64,000 bases of DNA from Streptomyces rubradiris (lineage in GTDB: Bacteria; Actinomycetota; Actinomycetes; Streptomycetales; Streptomycetaceae), in assembly GCF_016860525.1 (NCBI RefSeq), contig NZ_BNEA01000015.1, forward strand, positions 2,170,001 to 2,234,000, given 5' to 3'. The notes beneath the pieces are model-generated. The model was not told the origin of the DNA. It made no database searches and saw nothing but the letters and a program-made list of their open reading frames with translations. The stretch's first letter is position 1. Each line of letters begins with the position of its first letter. Positions 28,130 through 36,731 of this stretch are shown here, in pieces. Made by a program: the position numbers and the translations under genes.

Positions 28130-30106
28130 TCACTTCCCCTCCGTCTCCTTCGCCGCCGCGTCGATCGCCGCGAGCGACCTGCGGACCTGATTACGGTCCG
28201 TGGTGTACCAGAAGTCCGGCAGTGACGCCTTGAGGAAACCGCCGTAGCGGGCGGTCGCCAGCCGCTGGTCCAGTACGGCGACCACGCCCCGGTCCCCGGA
28301 GGCCCGGACGAGGCGGCCGGCGCCCTGCGCCATGAGCAGCGCCGCGTGCGTGGCGGCGACCGCCATGAAGCCGTTGCCGCCCGCGTCCTCCACCGCCTTC
28401 TGGCGCGCGCTCATCAGCGGATCGTCGGGGCGCGGGAACGGGATCTTGTCCATGACGACCAGCTGGCAGCTGGGGCCGGGGACGTCGACGCCCTGCCAGA
28501 GTGACAGCGTGCCGAAGAGACAGGTCTTCGGGTCGGCGGCGAAGTTCTTGATCAGCTCGCCGAGTGTCTCCTCGCCCTGGAGCAGGATCGGGAACTCGGG
28601 AACCCGGGAGCGCAGCTCCTCCGCCGCGAGCTGGGCGGCCCGCATGGACGAGAACAGGCCGAGGGTGCGCCCGCCTGCCGCCTGGATCAGCTCGGTCAGC
28701 TCGTCCAGCATGTCGGCGCGGTCACCGTCACGCGCGGGGCGGGCCAGGTGTTTGGCGACGTACAGGATGCCCTGCTTGCGGTAGTCGAACGGCGAGCCGA
28801 CGTCGATACCCTTCCACTGCGGCAGGTCCTCGCCCTGCGTGCCCTCCGGGCCGAGTCCCAGGGAGGCGCCGACGCCGTTGAAGTCGCCGCCCAGCTTGAG
28901 CGTCGCCGAGGTGAGGACGACGGACCGGTCGGCGAAGAGCTTCTCCCTGAGCAGGCCGGAGACCGACATGGGGGCGACCCGCAGGGAGGCGCCGAACCGG
29001 TCGTGCCGCTCGTACCAGACGACGTCCCACTCCGAGCCGTTCACGACCCGCTCCGCCACGTCGTGGACCGTCTCCACGGAGGCCAGCGCCTGCTTGCGGA
29101 CCGCGTCCTCGTCCTGGACGGACTTGTCGCGGGTCGCGCCGATGGCCGAGATCACCGTGCGGGCCGCGTCCCGCAGCTGCATCAGGGCGTAGCCGAGGTC
29201 CTCCGGGATCTCCTCCAGGCGGCCGGGAAGGGCGAGTTCCATGAGCCGCTCGAAGCCCTCGGCGGCGGTCTGGAGCTGGTCGGCGGCCTTCTCGTTGACC
29301 AGCTTGGCGGCTCGGCGCACGGCGCGGTTGACCTGCCCGGGGGTGAGTTCGCCGGTGGCGACGCCGGTGACGCGGGAGACCAATTCGTGCGCCTCGTCCA
29401 CGATCAGTACCTCGTGCTGCGGCAGCACCGGGGCGCCCTCGATGGCGTCGATGGCCAGCAGGGCGTGGTTGGTGACCACGACCTCGGCGAGCTTCGCCCG
29501 CTCACGGGCCATCTCCGCGAAGCACTCCGCGCCGTACGCGCACTTCGACGCGCCCAGGCACTCCCGCGAGGACACCGACACCTGGGCCCAGGCGCGGTCC
29601 GAGACGCCGGGGGTGAGGTCGTCCCGGTCGCCGTCCTCGGTCTCGTCCGCCCAGTCCCGCAGCCGCAGCAGGTCCTGCCCCAGTTTGCTGGTGGGCGCGG
29701 CGGCCTCGAACTGGTCGAACAGGCCCTCCTCCTCGTCCTGCGGCATGCCCTCGTGCAGGCGATGCAGGCACAGGTAGTTCGACCGGCCCTTGAGCATGGC
29801 GAACTCCGGACGGCGGCGCAGCAGCGGGTGCAGGGCGTCGACCGTGCGCGGCAGGTCCCGCTCCACGAGCTGGCGTTGCAGGGCGAGCGTGGCCGTCGCG
29901 ATGACCACTCTCTCTCCGTGCGCGAGCGCGGGCACGAGATAGCCCAGCGACTTACCGGTACCGGTGCCGGCCTGGACCAGCAGGTGGGAGCCGTCGTCGA
30001 TCGCCTCGGCGACCGCTTCGGCCATGGTCACCTGGCCGGGGCGCTCCGTGCCGCCGACGGCGGCGACGGCGGCATGCAGGAGTTCGGAGAGGGAGGGCTT
30101 CGTCAT
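28130..30106 (-). CDS. DinG/XPD-like ATP-dependent DNA helicase
   Basis: A 658-residue superfamily 2 5'-3' helicase with an iron-sulfur domain. Motif I is QAGTGTGKSLGYL (about residues 45-57) and motif II IVDEAHELV. Four Cys for the 4Fe-4S cluster are seen in YLCLHRL and in the REC-LGASKC-AYGAEC cluster (about 110-200). C-terminal motifs include FGTLSLWQGVDVPG and QGAGRLVRASGDRG (motif VI). ATG 30106 opens MTKPSLSELLHAAV. No exonuclease domain is fused, unlike Bacillus DinG. Probably acts on repair or replication intermediates. No LexA box was seen in front of it. Confidence 0.9.
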   Translation of the reverse strand: MTKPSLSELLHAAVAAVGGTERPGQVTMAEAVAEAIDDGSHLLVQAGTGTGKSLGYLVPALAHGERVVIATATLALQRQLVERDLPRTVDALHPLLRRRPEFAMLKGRSNYLCLHRLHEGMPQDEEEGLFDQFEAAAPTSKLGQDLLRLRDWADETEDGDRDDLTPGVSDRAWAQVSVSSRECLGASKCAYGAECFAEMARERAKLAEVVVTNHALLAIDAIEGAPVLPQHEVLIVDEAHELVSRVTGVATGELTPGQVNRAVRRAAKLVNEKAADQLQTAAEGFERLMELALPGRLEEIPEDLGYALMQLRDAARTVISAIGATRDKSVQDEDAVRKQALASVETVHDVAERVVNGSEWDVVWYERHDRFGASLRVAPMSVSGLLREKLFADRSVVLTSATLKLGGDFNGVGASLGLGPEGTQGEDLPQWKGIDVGSPFDYRKQGILYVAKHLARPARDGDRADMLDELTELIQAAGGRTLGLFSSMRAAQLAAEELRSRVPEFPILLQGEETLGELIKNFAADPKTCLFGTLSLWQGVDVPGPSCQLVVMDKIPFPRPDDPLMSARQKAVEDAGGNGFMAVAATHAALLMAQGAGRLVRASGDRGVVAVLDQRLATARYGGFLKASLPDFWYTTDRNQVRRSLAAIDAAAKETEGK

Positions 30107-30335
30107 AGCCTGACCACCCTACGGCCCCGCACTGACAAACGGGCGGCGGTGACGGGGATGAGGAACGGGATCACGGCCGGGGCTCCTGGGCGTGGGTCGG
30201 GGCGGCTGGGCCGGTGGGACGGACGGACGGCTCCTCTGCAGGGGTCGGCTCCTGCTCGCCGATTTTTTTTCCGCGATCCGGGAACACCGGGACACCGCCG
30301 TTCGTATCTCATGGTGAGCGCCTGATTACCCGGCG

Positions 30336-31106
30336 CTACAGCGCATCGCGCAGGACCCGGTCCCGGATCATGAGGGCCGCCCGCTTGCCGGGCAGGTCGA
30401 TCTCGGCGGCGAACCGGAAGCCCGCGCTCAGGAAAGCGGCGACGGAGGGGGTGTTGCGAAGATCGGGTTCCGCTACCACCCGTGGGCAGGCGGGGCGCCG
30501 GTCGAGGATCAGGTCGGCCACGGCTCCCAGCAGGGCGGTGCCCACTCCTCGTCCCCGGTCCGCCGCGTCGCCGATGAGGAGATGGATGCCGGTGTCGTGC
30601 GGACGGGCCGGATAGCTGCGGGCCAGCGGATCCAGGTCCGCCCGGTAGATCTCCCAGTAGCTCATCGGAGTGCCGTCGAGTACGCCGAGGCACGGTACGC
30701 AGCGCCCGTCGCCGTGCAGTCGGGCCCGTAGGTGGTCCTCCGTCCGGTGCGGAGGTCCGGCGAGTTCCCAGAACGCGGCGACGGCCGGGTCGTTCATCCA
30801 GCGGTGGACGAGCGGCAGGTCCTGGTCGACGCGTACGGGCACCAGTTGGAAGGAGCCGACGGGGGTGGGGACCGCGCCCCATGTGGCGATCCGGCCGAGG
30901 AGGCCGGTCGTCGCCCCGGCGCGGAGGGCGAGGAACTCGGCGGGCAGGTGCAGATCCAGGGTGTCCTCGCTGCCCGGGTCGTCGTCCTCCGCGGTGAACG
31001 GGCCGAACGGGGAGTGCCGGGGACCCGTCGTACCGGGCCGTGGGCCGGCGCTGTCCGGGTGGGCTGGGGCACGACCGGTTCCGGCGGTCAGGTCGGTGGG
31101 GGGCAC
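30336..31106 (-). CDS. siderophore-biosynthesis GNAT N-acyltransferase (IucB/RhbD-like)
   Basis: A 256-residue GNAT enzyme that should acetylate or acylate the hydroxylamine of a diamine building block. The first 60 residues are Pro/Gly-rich and variable. The catalytic part runs from about residue 85 (FQLVPVRVDQDLPLVHRWMNDP) and contains the acetyl-CoA loop DAADRGRGVGTALL and the family C-terminus VVAEPDLRNTPSVAAFLSAGF...EIDLPGKRAAL. GTG 31106 is preceded by GAGAGGAG. It lies 78 nt downstream of the siderophore synthetase gene, last in the three-gene cluster. Confidence 0.88.
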   Translation of the reverse strand: MPPTDLTAGTGRAPAHPDSAGPRPGTTGPRHSPFGPFTAEDDDPGSEDTLDLHLPAEFLALRAGATTGLLGRIATWGAVPTPVGSFQLVPVRVDQDLPLVHRWMNDPAVAAFWELAGPPHRTEDHLRARLHGDGRCVPCLGVLDGTPMSYWEIYRADLDPLARSYPARPHDTGIHLLIGDAADRGRGVGTALLGAVADLILDRRPACPRVVAEPDLRNTPSVAAFLSAGFRFAAEIDLPGKRAALMIRDRVLRDAL

Positions 31107-31184
31107 GGTGCTCTCCTCTCAGGAGACGAGGTGGGGCAGGGACGAGGTGGTCAGGAGACGAAGTCGGTCATGTGCGTATGCCGC

Positions 31185-33275
31185 TCAGGAATGAAGGGGG
31201 TTGGCGATGGTGACGTAGACGGACTGGGTGTCGACCGGGCCGGCGAGTTCGTCGAGGCCGTGCAGCCGGGTCAGCAGGTTGGCCTTGCAGCGCAGCACGG
31301 GTGAGTCGAGGAGGCGGCCGGGCAGAGTGCCGCGCAGCGGGGCGGGGCCCGAGGCCAGGGTGGTGAGGAAGCGGCGGAAGGCCGCGAGGAGCAGGCGTTC
31401 GTCGGCGAGGCGCTGGGAGCCGAAGGCACCGATCAGTCCGAACACGTTGTTGACGGCGAGGTAGTAGGCGAGGCGTTCGTCGGCGACGTCGTCCGGGACG
31501 AAGGTGTCGCTGCGGTCTCCGACGCCGGGCAGCCGCGCGGCCAGTTCGGTGCGCCGTGACTCGCGGAAGTAGTAGCCCTGGTTGTCACGGTAACGGCCGC
31601 CGACGGGCCAGCCGTCGCCGTCCAGCAGGACCAGCGTGTTCTGCTGGTGGGCTTCGAGGGCGATGCCGGCTTCGCCGTCCAGCCAGAGGACGGGGCGGAC
31701 GACGTGCTCCAGGTAGCGCAGGAACCACTCCGCCGCCACGGCGCCGACGGGCCGGCCGGTACGTGCCGTGAGCCGGGCCAGGAGGTGGGCCAGGCGCGAC
31801 CGCACCGGCCATGCAGCGGGTCGTTCCGGGGTGTTGGGAGGCGGTACGGCGAGGGGGCGGGGGGACACGAGTCCGGCGACGCAGCCGACGTCGTCGGCCG
31901 GGGTGAACGGGTTGTGCCGGATCACCACGTCGAGTCCCGGCACGGGCAGACCGTCCGGGTCGTCCACGGCGAGCCAGGCCGGGTCGCGGACGATGTCGAA
32001 GCCCGGGTGGGCCGCGTGCCACTGCGCCGCGAGGCCGGTGCGCAGCAGCCGGTGCACCTCGACTCCTCGGTGGAGTTCTTTGCGCAGGTTCTCGCGGCGG
32101 GAGTTGGTGATGCGCAGGGCCAGGGAGAGCTTGAGCATGGCGGGGGCGCCGGAGCGGTGGACGGTTCGTACGGAGGAGGTGGGGTGCCAGGTGGTGCCGA
32201 GGGGTCCGAGGTCGCGGAGCAGCCCGGAGTCGAGCAGTGCGGCGACGGCCGGGCGGTGTCGTACCTCGCGGGCCTGCCAGGGGTGCAGGGGCAGGGCGGT
32301 GTAGCCGTCGGGCAGCGGCAGGTCGGTTCCGGCGAGGCTCCGGACGAGCCGGCCGGCGGCAACGGGACGGCCGCGCTCGGTCCAGGCCGAGTCGGTCGCG
32401 AGGAGGGAGGGGGCGACGGCGAGCCAGTGCAGGGGGAAGGAGCCGTGCGTCTCCGGTGAGTACCGGTCGGCCTCGGCCTCGGTCAGGCCCTCCCGGCTCT
32501 TGGGGGCCGGATGCAGCGGGTGTCCGAGGAGGAGGGCTTGTTCGGCGCTGAGGAAGAGGTCGGGGGTGTCCGCGGGGTGTGCGCGCCGGTACCGGATGAA
32601 CTCGGCGGTGCGGCGGGCGGAATCGGCGACCCTGGCGACGAGATCGCCGCCGGCCGCGGGTTGGGCGGAAGAGGCGGGGTCGCCGCAGGAACCGGAGCCG
32701 AGGGCGGCAGCGGTGTCCTCGGCGGTGCCCTCGCCTCCCGCGCGGGCCCAGGTGTGCGCCGCGGGCGTGCGGCTGGTACCGCTGTCCCGGTCGGCGCGGG
32801 GACCGGGTGTGGTGAGGGCCGGGGCCGGTGGACCGGGCGGGGTGGGGGTTTCCCTGGCCAGGAGTGCCGCGAGGGTCACGGCGTCGACGGGTGGCGCGGT
32901 GCCGGGTGCGGCGGCGAGGCGGGGCGGGTCGAAGCGGTGCCAGCCCGTCGGGGACCAGTACCGGACCGGTGCGATGAGGGCGGTGCCGCTGGCGGGCAGC
33001 GGGATGGTGAGGCTCGCGGTGGCGGGGGCGGCGAGGCCGGTCTCGCGGACCCAGCACCGCAGGAGGTTCTCGACGGCGGCGGCCTGCGCCGCGGTGTGCG
33101 GGTCGGGGTCGTCCAGCGGGTCGGGGCCGGGCACCGTCCGCCGGCCGGTGCCCGCCGCCCGCCTCTTCTGCTGGGGGACGGAGTCGGTGAGCGGTACGGC
33201 GGCGGGCGGGGTGCCGGTGTCTCCCTGGTCGTCGGGGGCGCCGGAGCGGCCGTCGGGGTGGGGAGTGGCGTTCAT
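31185..33275 (-). CDS. NRPS-independent siderophore (NIS) synthetase, IucA/IucC family
   Basis: A 696-residue ATP-dependent synthetase that couples carboxylates such as citrate or succinate derivatives to amines or alcohols. Family motifs: GHPLHPAPKSREG (about residues 255-267), LPLHPWQ, SSVRTVHRSGAPAMLKLSLALRITNSRREN (in two parts), EAHQQNTL and RDNQGYYFRES. The N-terminal 200 residues are longer and more Pro/Ala-rich than usual, with a low-complexity insert around residues 150-215. ATG 33275 follows GAGGAG. It sits between the aminotransferase and acyltransferase genes, all on the minus strand. The product is not predictable from one synthetase. Confidence 0.92.
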   Translation of the reverse strand: MNATPHPDGRSGAPDDQGDTGTPPAAVPLTDSVPQQKRRAAGTGRRTVPGPDPLDDPDPHTAAQAAAVENLLRCWVRETGLAAPATASLTIPLPASGTALIAPVRYWSPTGWHRFDPPRLAAAPGTAPPVDAVTLAALLARETPTPPGPPAPALTTPGPRADRDSGTSRTPAAHTWARAGGEGTAEDTAAALGSGSCGDPASSAQPAAGGDLVARVADSARRTAEFIRYRRAHPADTPDLFLSAEQALLLGHPLHPAPKSREGLTEAEADRYSPETHGSFPLHWLAVAPSLLATDSAWTERGRPVAAGRLVRSLAGTDLPLPDGYTALPLHPWQAREVRHRPAVAALLDSGLLRDLGPLGTTWHPTSSVRTVHRSGAPAMLKLSLALRITNSRRENLRKELHRGVEVHRLLRTGLAAQWHAAHPGFDIVRDPAWLAVDDPDGLPVPGLDVVIRHNPFTPADDVGCVAGLVSPRPLAVPPPNTPERPAAWPVRSRLAHLLARLTARTGRPVGAVAAEWFLRYLEHVVRPVLWLDGEAGIALEAHQQNTLVLLDGDGWPVGGRYRDNQGYYFRESRRTELAARLPGVGDRSDTFVPDDVADERLAYYLAVNNVFGLIGAFGSQRLADERLLLAAFRRFLTTLASGPAPLRGTLPGRLLDSPVLRCKANLLTRLHGLDELAGPVDTQSVYVTIANPLHS

Positions 33276-33524
33276 GACGGCTCCTCTGGGGCTGGGGTGT
33301 GGAGTGCTGCGGGCTGGTGCTGTCGTCCGTTCCGGGCCTCGTTCGGGCCGGACGGCTGTGAGGCGTGGCCGACGGTCGGTGTCGGCCCGGAGCGCTCGGA
33401 AGAAGGGCGGAGCCGGGATGGGAGGTGCTGACGGTCCGGAGCGGGTTTCCGGGGCCGTCGGTGGGCGGGTGCGGCGCGCGTGGTCTTCAGCCGGTGCGCT
33501 GGGCGGTGCCGGGGTGTCGTCGCC

Positions 33525-33622
33525 GGTCAGGACCTTGGCTCTTGTCGTCGCGGGCCGCCGCCGTGATCGCGCCGGTCAGGGCCGTGGCTCTCGTGGTCAC
33601 GGGCCGCCGCCGTGATCGCGTC
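33525..33622. repeat. 49-bp tandem duplication at the aminotransferase 3' end
   Basis: Copies 33525-33573 and 33574-33622 match at about 42 of 49 positions. The stop codon falls at the outer edge. As 49 is not a multiple of three, the second copy is read in a shifted frame and alters the C-terminus. Confidence 0.85.
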
Positions 33623-34999
33623 GGTCAGGCGGTCGAGTACGGCCTCCGCCTGTTCGTCGCTGATCGTCAGCGGCGGAAGCAACCGGACCACGGACGCGTG
33701 CCGACCGCCCAGTTCGACGATCAGTCCGCGCCGGAGGCACTCGCGCTGGACGACGGCGGCGAGTCCGGGCGCGGGCGGGTACGGCGTGCGGGCGGCGGGT
33801 CGGCCGTCCGGTCCCCCGACCCCGCACTCCGGCGCCCCCGGCTCACGCTGCTCCGGCTCCAAGGTCACCAGTTCGACGCCGATCATCAGCCCACGGCCCC
33901 GTACGTCCCCCACGCACGCGTGCTCACGGCCGAACTCCGCGAGCCGGTTCAGCATGCGGGAGCCGAGGGTGGCGGCGCGTTCGGCGAGGGCGTTCTCTCG
34001 GACGTAGGCGAGGGTGGCGGTGCCCGCGGCCATGGCGAGCTGGTTGCCGCGGAAGGTGCCGGCGTGGGCGCCGGGTTGCCAGGTGTCGAGGTCGTCGCGG
34101 TAGACGATCACGGCCAGTGGGAGGCTGCCGCCGATGGCCTTGGACAGGACCATGACGTCGGGAGTGACGCCGGCGTGGTCGACGGCCCAGAAGGCGCCCG
34201 TGCGGCCGACCCCGGTCTGGATCTCGTCGGCGATCAGCGGAATGGAGCGGTCCGCGGTGAGCCGGCGCATACGGCGCAGCCAGTCGTCCGGCGCGGGGAT
34301 CACTCCGCCCTCGCCCTGGACGGGTTCGAGGATCATCCCGGCGGGCAGCGGCACGCCGGACTTGGGGTCGTCGAGGAGGGACTCGGCCCAGCGGGCGGCG
34401 AGTTCGGCGCCGGTCGGGCCGCCGATGCCGAACGGGCAGCGGTAGTCCTGCGGGTAGGGCAGGCGGGCCGCCTGGACGTCGGGGGCGCCGCCGGAGACGG
34501 CCAGGGCGCCGGCGGTCATGCCGTGGTAGGCGCCGGCGAAGGCGAGGATGCCGGAGCGACCGGTCGCGGCCCGGACCAGTTTGAGGGCGGCCTCGACGGC
34601 GTCGGTGCCGGCCGGCCCGCAGAACTGGACGCGGGCGCGGTCGGCGAGGCCGGGCGGGAGGGTGCGGAACAGCTCGGTGACGAAGGCGTCCTTGACCGGG
34701 GTCGCGAGGTCGAGGACGGAGAGTGGGGCGCCCGAGTCCAGGACCCCGCGGATGGCTTCGAGCACGACCGGGTGGTTGTGGCCGAGGGCGAGGGTGCCGG
34801 CGCCGGAGAGGCAGTCCAGGTAACGGCGGCCGTCGGCGCCCTCGATGGTGAGCCCACGGGCCCGCACGGGAACGATGGGCAGGGCGCGGGCGTAGGTGCG
34901 CGCCGAGGACTCGCGCGCCGACTGGCGTCTGAGGATGCCCTCGTGCGGGCCCCGCGTTTCTCCGGATGCGGCTCCGGCCATCGACTCCGTTACGGCCAC
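33527..34999 (-). CDS. diaminobutyrate-2-oxoglutarate aminotransferase (RhbA-like)
   Basis: A 490-residue class III PLP-dependent aminotransferase that makes 2,4-diaminobutyrate for the siderophore. The GTG at 34999 has AGGAGG 10 nt upstream. Visible are the substrate/PLP region GPAGTDAVEAALKLVRAATGR, the conserved AYHGMTAGAL, the acidic LIADEIQTGVGRTG and the Schiff-base lysine in VLSKAIGGSLPLAV. The last residues (DHESHGPDRRDHGGG) are encoded by a tandem 49-bp duplication and are not family-like. First gene of the cluster; a candidate iron box lies about 135 nt upstream. A partner decarboxylase gene (RhbB type) is not present in the window. Confidence 0.92.
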   Translation of the reverse strand: MAVTESMAGAASGETRGPHEGILRRQSARESSARTYARALPIVPVRARGLTIEGADGRRYLDCLSGAGTLALGHNHPVVLEAIRGVLDSGAPLSVLDLATPVKDAFVTELFRTLPPGLADRARVQFCGPAGTDAVEAALKLVRAATGRSGILAFAGAYHGMTAGALAVSGGAPDVQAARLPYPQDYRCPFGIGGPTGAELAARWAESLLDDPKSGVPLPAGMILEPVQGEGGVIPAPDDWLRRMRRLTADRSIPLIADEIQTGVGRTGAFWAVDHAGVTPDVMVLSKAIGGSLPLAVIVYRDDLDTWQPGAHAGTFRGNQLAMAAGTATLAYVRENALAERAATLGSRMLNRLAEFGREHACVGDVRGRGLMIGVELVTLEPEQREPGAPECGVGGPDGRPAARTPYPPAPGLAAVVQRECLRRGLIVELGGRHASVVRLLPPLTISDEQAEAVLDRLTDAITAAARDHESHGPDRRDHGGGPRRQEPRS

Positions 35000-35400
35000 G
35001 GCGCGTTGTCCTCCTGGCTGGTCAAGGGCGAGTCGGTGCTCGGGGACCGGACCCAGACGGCCGGTTCCACCGGCTACAACCGCCGACCGTTCGGCCGGTT
35101 ACGGGGTGACCCGGACATCCTTGGCCGGAAGTGAGGTCAGCCTTCCCGACGCCCTTCCGCAGAACGGGCGCACGGCGTGCGGCAGCGGTGCGCGCGAGGG
35201 AGCGGCCGGCGCGGTGCGGCCCTGTTCAGGCAGCCTGTGACGGAACCGTTGCCGTCCGGGCAGAACTCCCCCACAGCGACCGCATAGTGTGTGATGCCGT
35301 TCCCAGAAGGTCGCGGAACCGGCATGAACCGTCCATGGGTTGTCCGCCGGTACCGGGGCCGAAGCGCCGAGTTCCTTTCACAGCAGGGGGAGTCAAGACC
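35000..35400. other. divergent region between siderophore genes and secreted protease
   Basis: This 401-nt divergent spacer should hold promoters for the siderophore cluster (minus) and the protease (plus). The one readable site is the candidate iron box at 35132-35150. No gene is seen. Confidence 0.5.
35132..35150. promoter_or_regulatory. candidate DmdR/IdeR iron box upstream of the siderophore cluster
   Basis: TGAGGTCAGCCTTCCCGAC shares 12 of 19 positions with the Streptomyces iron box TTAGGTTAGGCTCACCTAA, including the core AGGT-AG-CT-CC spacing. It lies 133 nt upstream of the aminotransferase start, consistent with iron repression of siderophore synthesis. Confidence 0.5.
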
Positions 35401-36624
35401 ATGCGATCCATACGGCCGTCGTTCACCGCTCGGCGAGGAAGGGGCGGTCGCCGCACCTCGGCCTCGCTGACGGCGGTCGCCCTCGTCTCGGCGCTGGCGC
35501 TGACCGCCACCGCCTGTGACAGCGGCGGTGCCGACGACGGCAATCCGGGTGCCACCGCGAGCGCGGCGGGCTCCGGTGACGGGAAGATCCGTATCCCCGA
35601 CGAGCTCAAGCGCAGGCTCAAGGAACACGGGATCGACATCGACAAGTGGAAGAACGGCGCCTGGAAGGACTGGAACAAGGACGACTGGCTGCGGGAGGCC
35701 AACGACTTCGTCAACCCGATCATCAGCGGTCTGTGGGACCCGGACCGGATGCGCGAGGCCGAGGAGCCGGACCAGGGCGTCGACGACAACGACCTCTCCG
35801 GTGACCAGGGGGTGACGGACCCGACGCCGCAGCCGGTGCGGGCGCGGGCGGTCGACGCGCCGTACCACACCAACGCGGCCACGTCGGGCAAGCTGCTCTT
35901 CGACTCGCCCGAGGGCACCATGGTCTGCTCGGCGACGGTCGTGCAGGACCCGGCGCACCCGGGCAAGTCGAACCTGGTCTGGACGGCGGGCCACTGTGTG
36001 CACGCCGGCAAGAAGGGCGGCTGGTACCGCAACCTCGCCTTCGTGCCGTCGTACAACGACCAGGCCCTGTCGTCGGCCGCGCTGCAGAACGCGAGCCGGT
36101 CCCAGGTCGCCCCGTACGGCGTGTGGTGGGCCGACGCGGCGAAGACCTCGCAGCAGTGGATCAGCGAGGGCGGCAAGACGGGCGGTGCCGGTGCCGCGTA
36201 CGACTTCGCCGTCATCCATGTGACGCCGGAGCAGGGCAGCGGCGGCAAGTCACTGGAGGAGACGGTCGGCGGGGCGCTGCCGGTGGACTTCGACGCGCCG
36301 GCCGTGGCGGACGTGGGCAGCGTGACGGCGTCCGGATACCCGGCGGCGGCGCCGTACGACGGCGGGCTGCTGTACCAGTGCCAGGACACGCCGGGCCGGC
36401 TCTCCCTCGAACAGGCCGACCCGACGATGTACCGGATCGGCTGCACGATGACCGGTGGTTCGTCCGGCGGCGGCTGGGTGGAGACCGGCGCCGACGGCAA
36501 GCCCAAGCTGGTGTCCAACACGTCCATCGGCCCGGTGAACGCGGGCTGGCTGGCCGGTCCCCGGCTGGGCGAGGTGGCCAAGAGCGTGTACGACTCGGTG
36601 AGCGAGCAGTTCGCCGGACAGTGA
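35401..36624 (+). CDS. secreted, probably lipid-anchored serine endopeptidase (V8/trypsin fold)
   Basis: A 407-residue exported protease. Residues 1-38 are an Arg-rich signal peptide ending LTATAC, with Cys39 as a likely lipidation site. The lipobox is not perfect, so secretion without anchoring is possible. A charged Lys/Asp/Trp-rich propeptide-like region (60-150) precedes the catalytic domain. Triad: His198 in WTAGHC, Asp268 in AYDFAVIHV, Ser355 in GGSSGGG. The spacing resembles glutamyl endopeptidases rather than chymotrypsin. ATG 35401 is chosen because the signal peptide starts there. Ends in 17-bp tandem repeats and a strong terminator. Confidence 0.88.
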   Translation: MRSIRPSFTARRGRGGRRTSASLTAVALVSALALTATACDSGGADDGNPGATASAAGSGDGKIRIPDELKRRLKEHGIDIDKWKNGAWKDWNKDDWLREANDFVNPIISGLWDPDRMREAEEPDQGVDDNDLSGDQGVTDPTPQPVRARAVDAPYHTNAATSGKLLFDSPEGTMVCSATVVQDPAHPGKSNLVWTAGHCVHAGKKGGWYRNLAFVPSYNDQALSSAALQNASRSQVAPYGVWWADAAKTSQQWISEGGKTGGAGAAYDFAVIHVTPEQGSGGKSLEETVGGALPVDFDAPAVADVGSVTASGYPAAAPYDGGLLYQCQDTPGRLSLEQADPTMYRIGCTMTGGSSGGGWVETGADGKPKLVSNTSIGPVNAGWLAGPRLGEVAKSVYDSVSEQFAGQ

Positions 36625-36682
36625 GCGTGACACCGCGGTGAGCGTGACACCGGGTTGAGCGTGACACCGCGGTGAGCGTGAC
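36621..36682. repeat. 17-bp tandem repeats at the protease stop codon
   Basis: Units starting GTGAGCGTGACACCG at 36621, 36638, 36655 and 36672 (last one partial) are nearly identical. The TGA stop codon of the protease lies in the first unit, so the array is a duplication of the gene end. Confidence 0.88.
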
Positions 36683-36720
36683 GAGGGCCCGTCACCCCAG
36701 GTGGGGTGACGGGCCCTCGT
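36681..36720. terminator. strong bidirectional terminator between the protease and hflX
   Basis: Perfect 18-bp arms (36681-36698, 36703-36720) with a 4-nt loop, located between convergent genes and 11 nt from the hflX stop. Confidence 0.9.
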
Positions 36721-36731
36721 ACCGCCGTGGG

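Noticed and set aside
30263..30272. Run of eight T bases as an intrinsic terminator
   Set aside because: On the + strand no stable stem precedes it and no + strand gene ends there; on the minus strand it reads as A-run. The adjacent stem is only about 4 bp.
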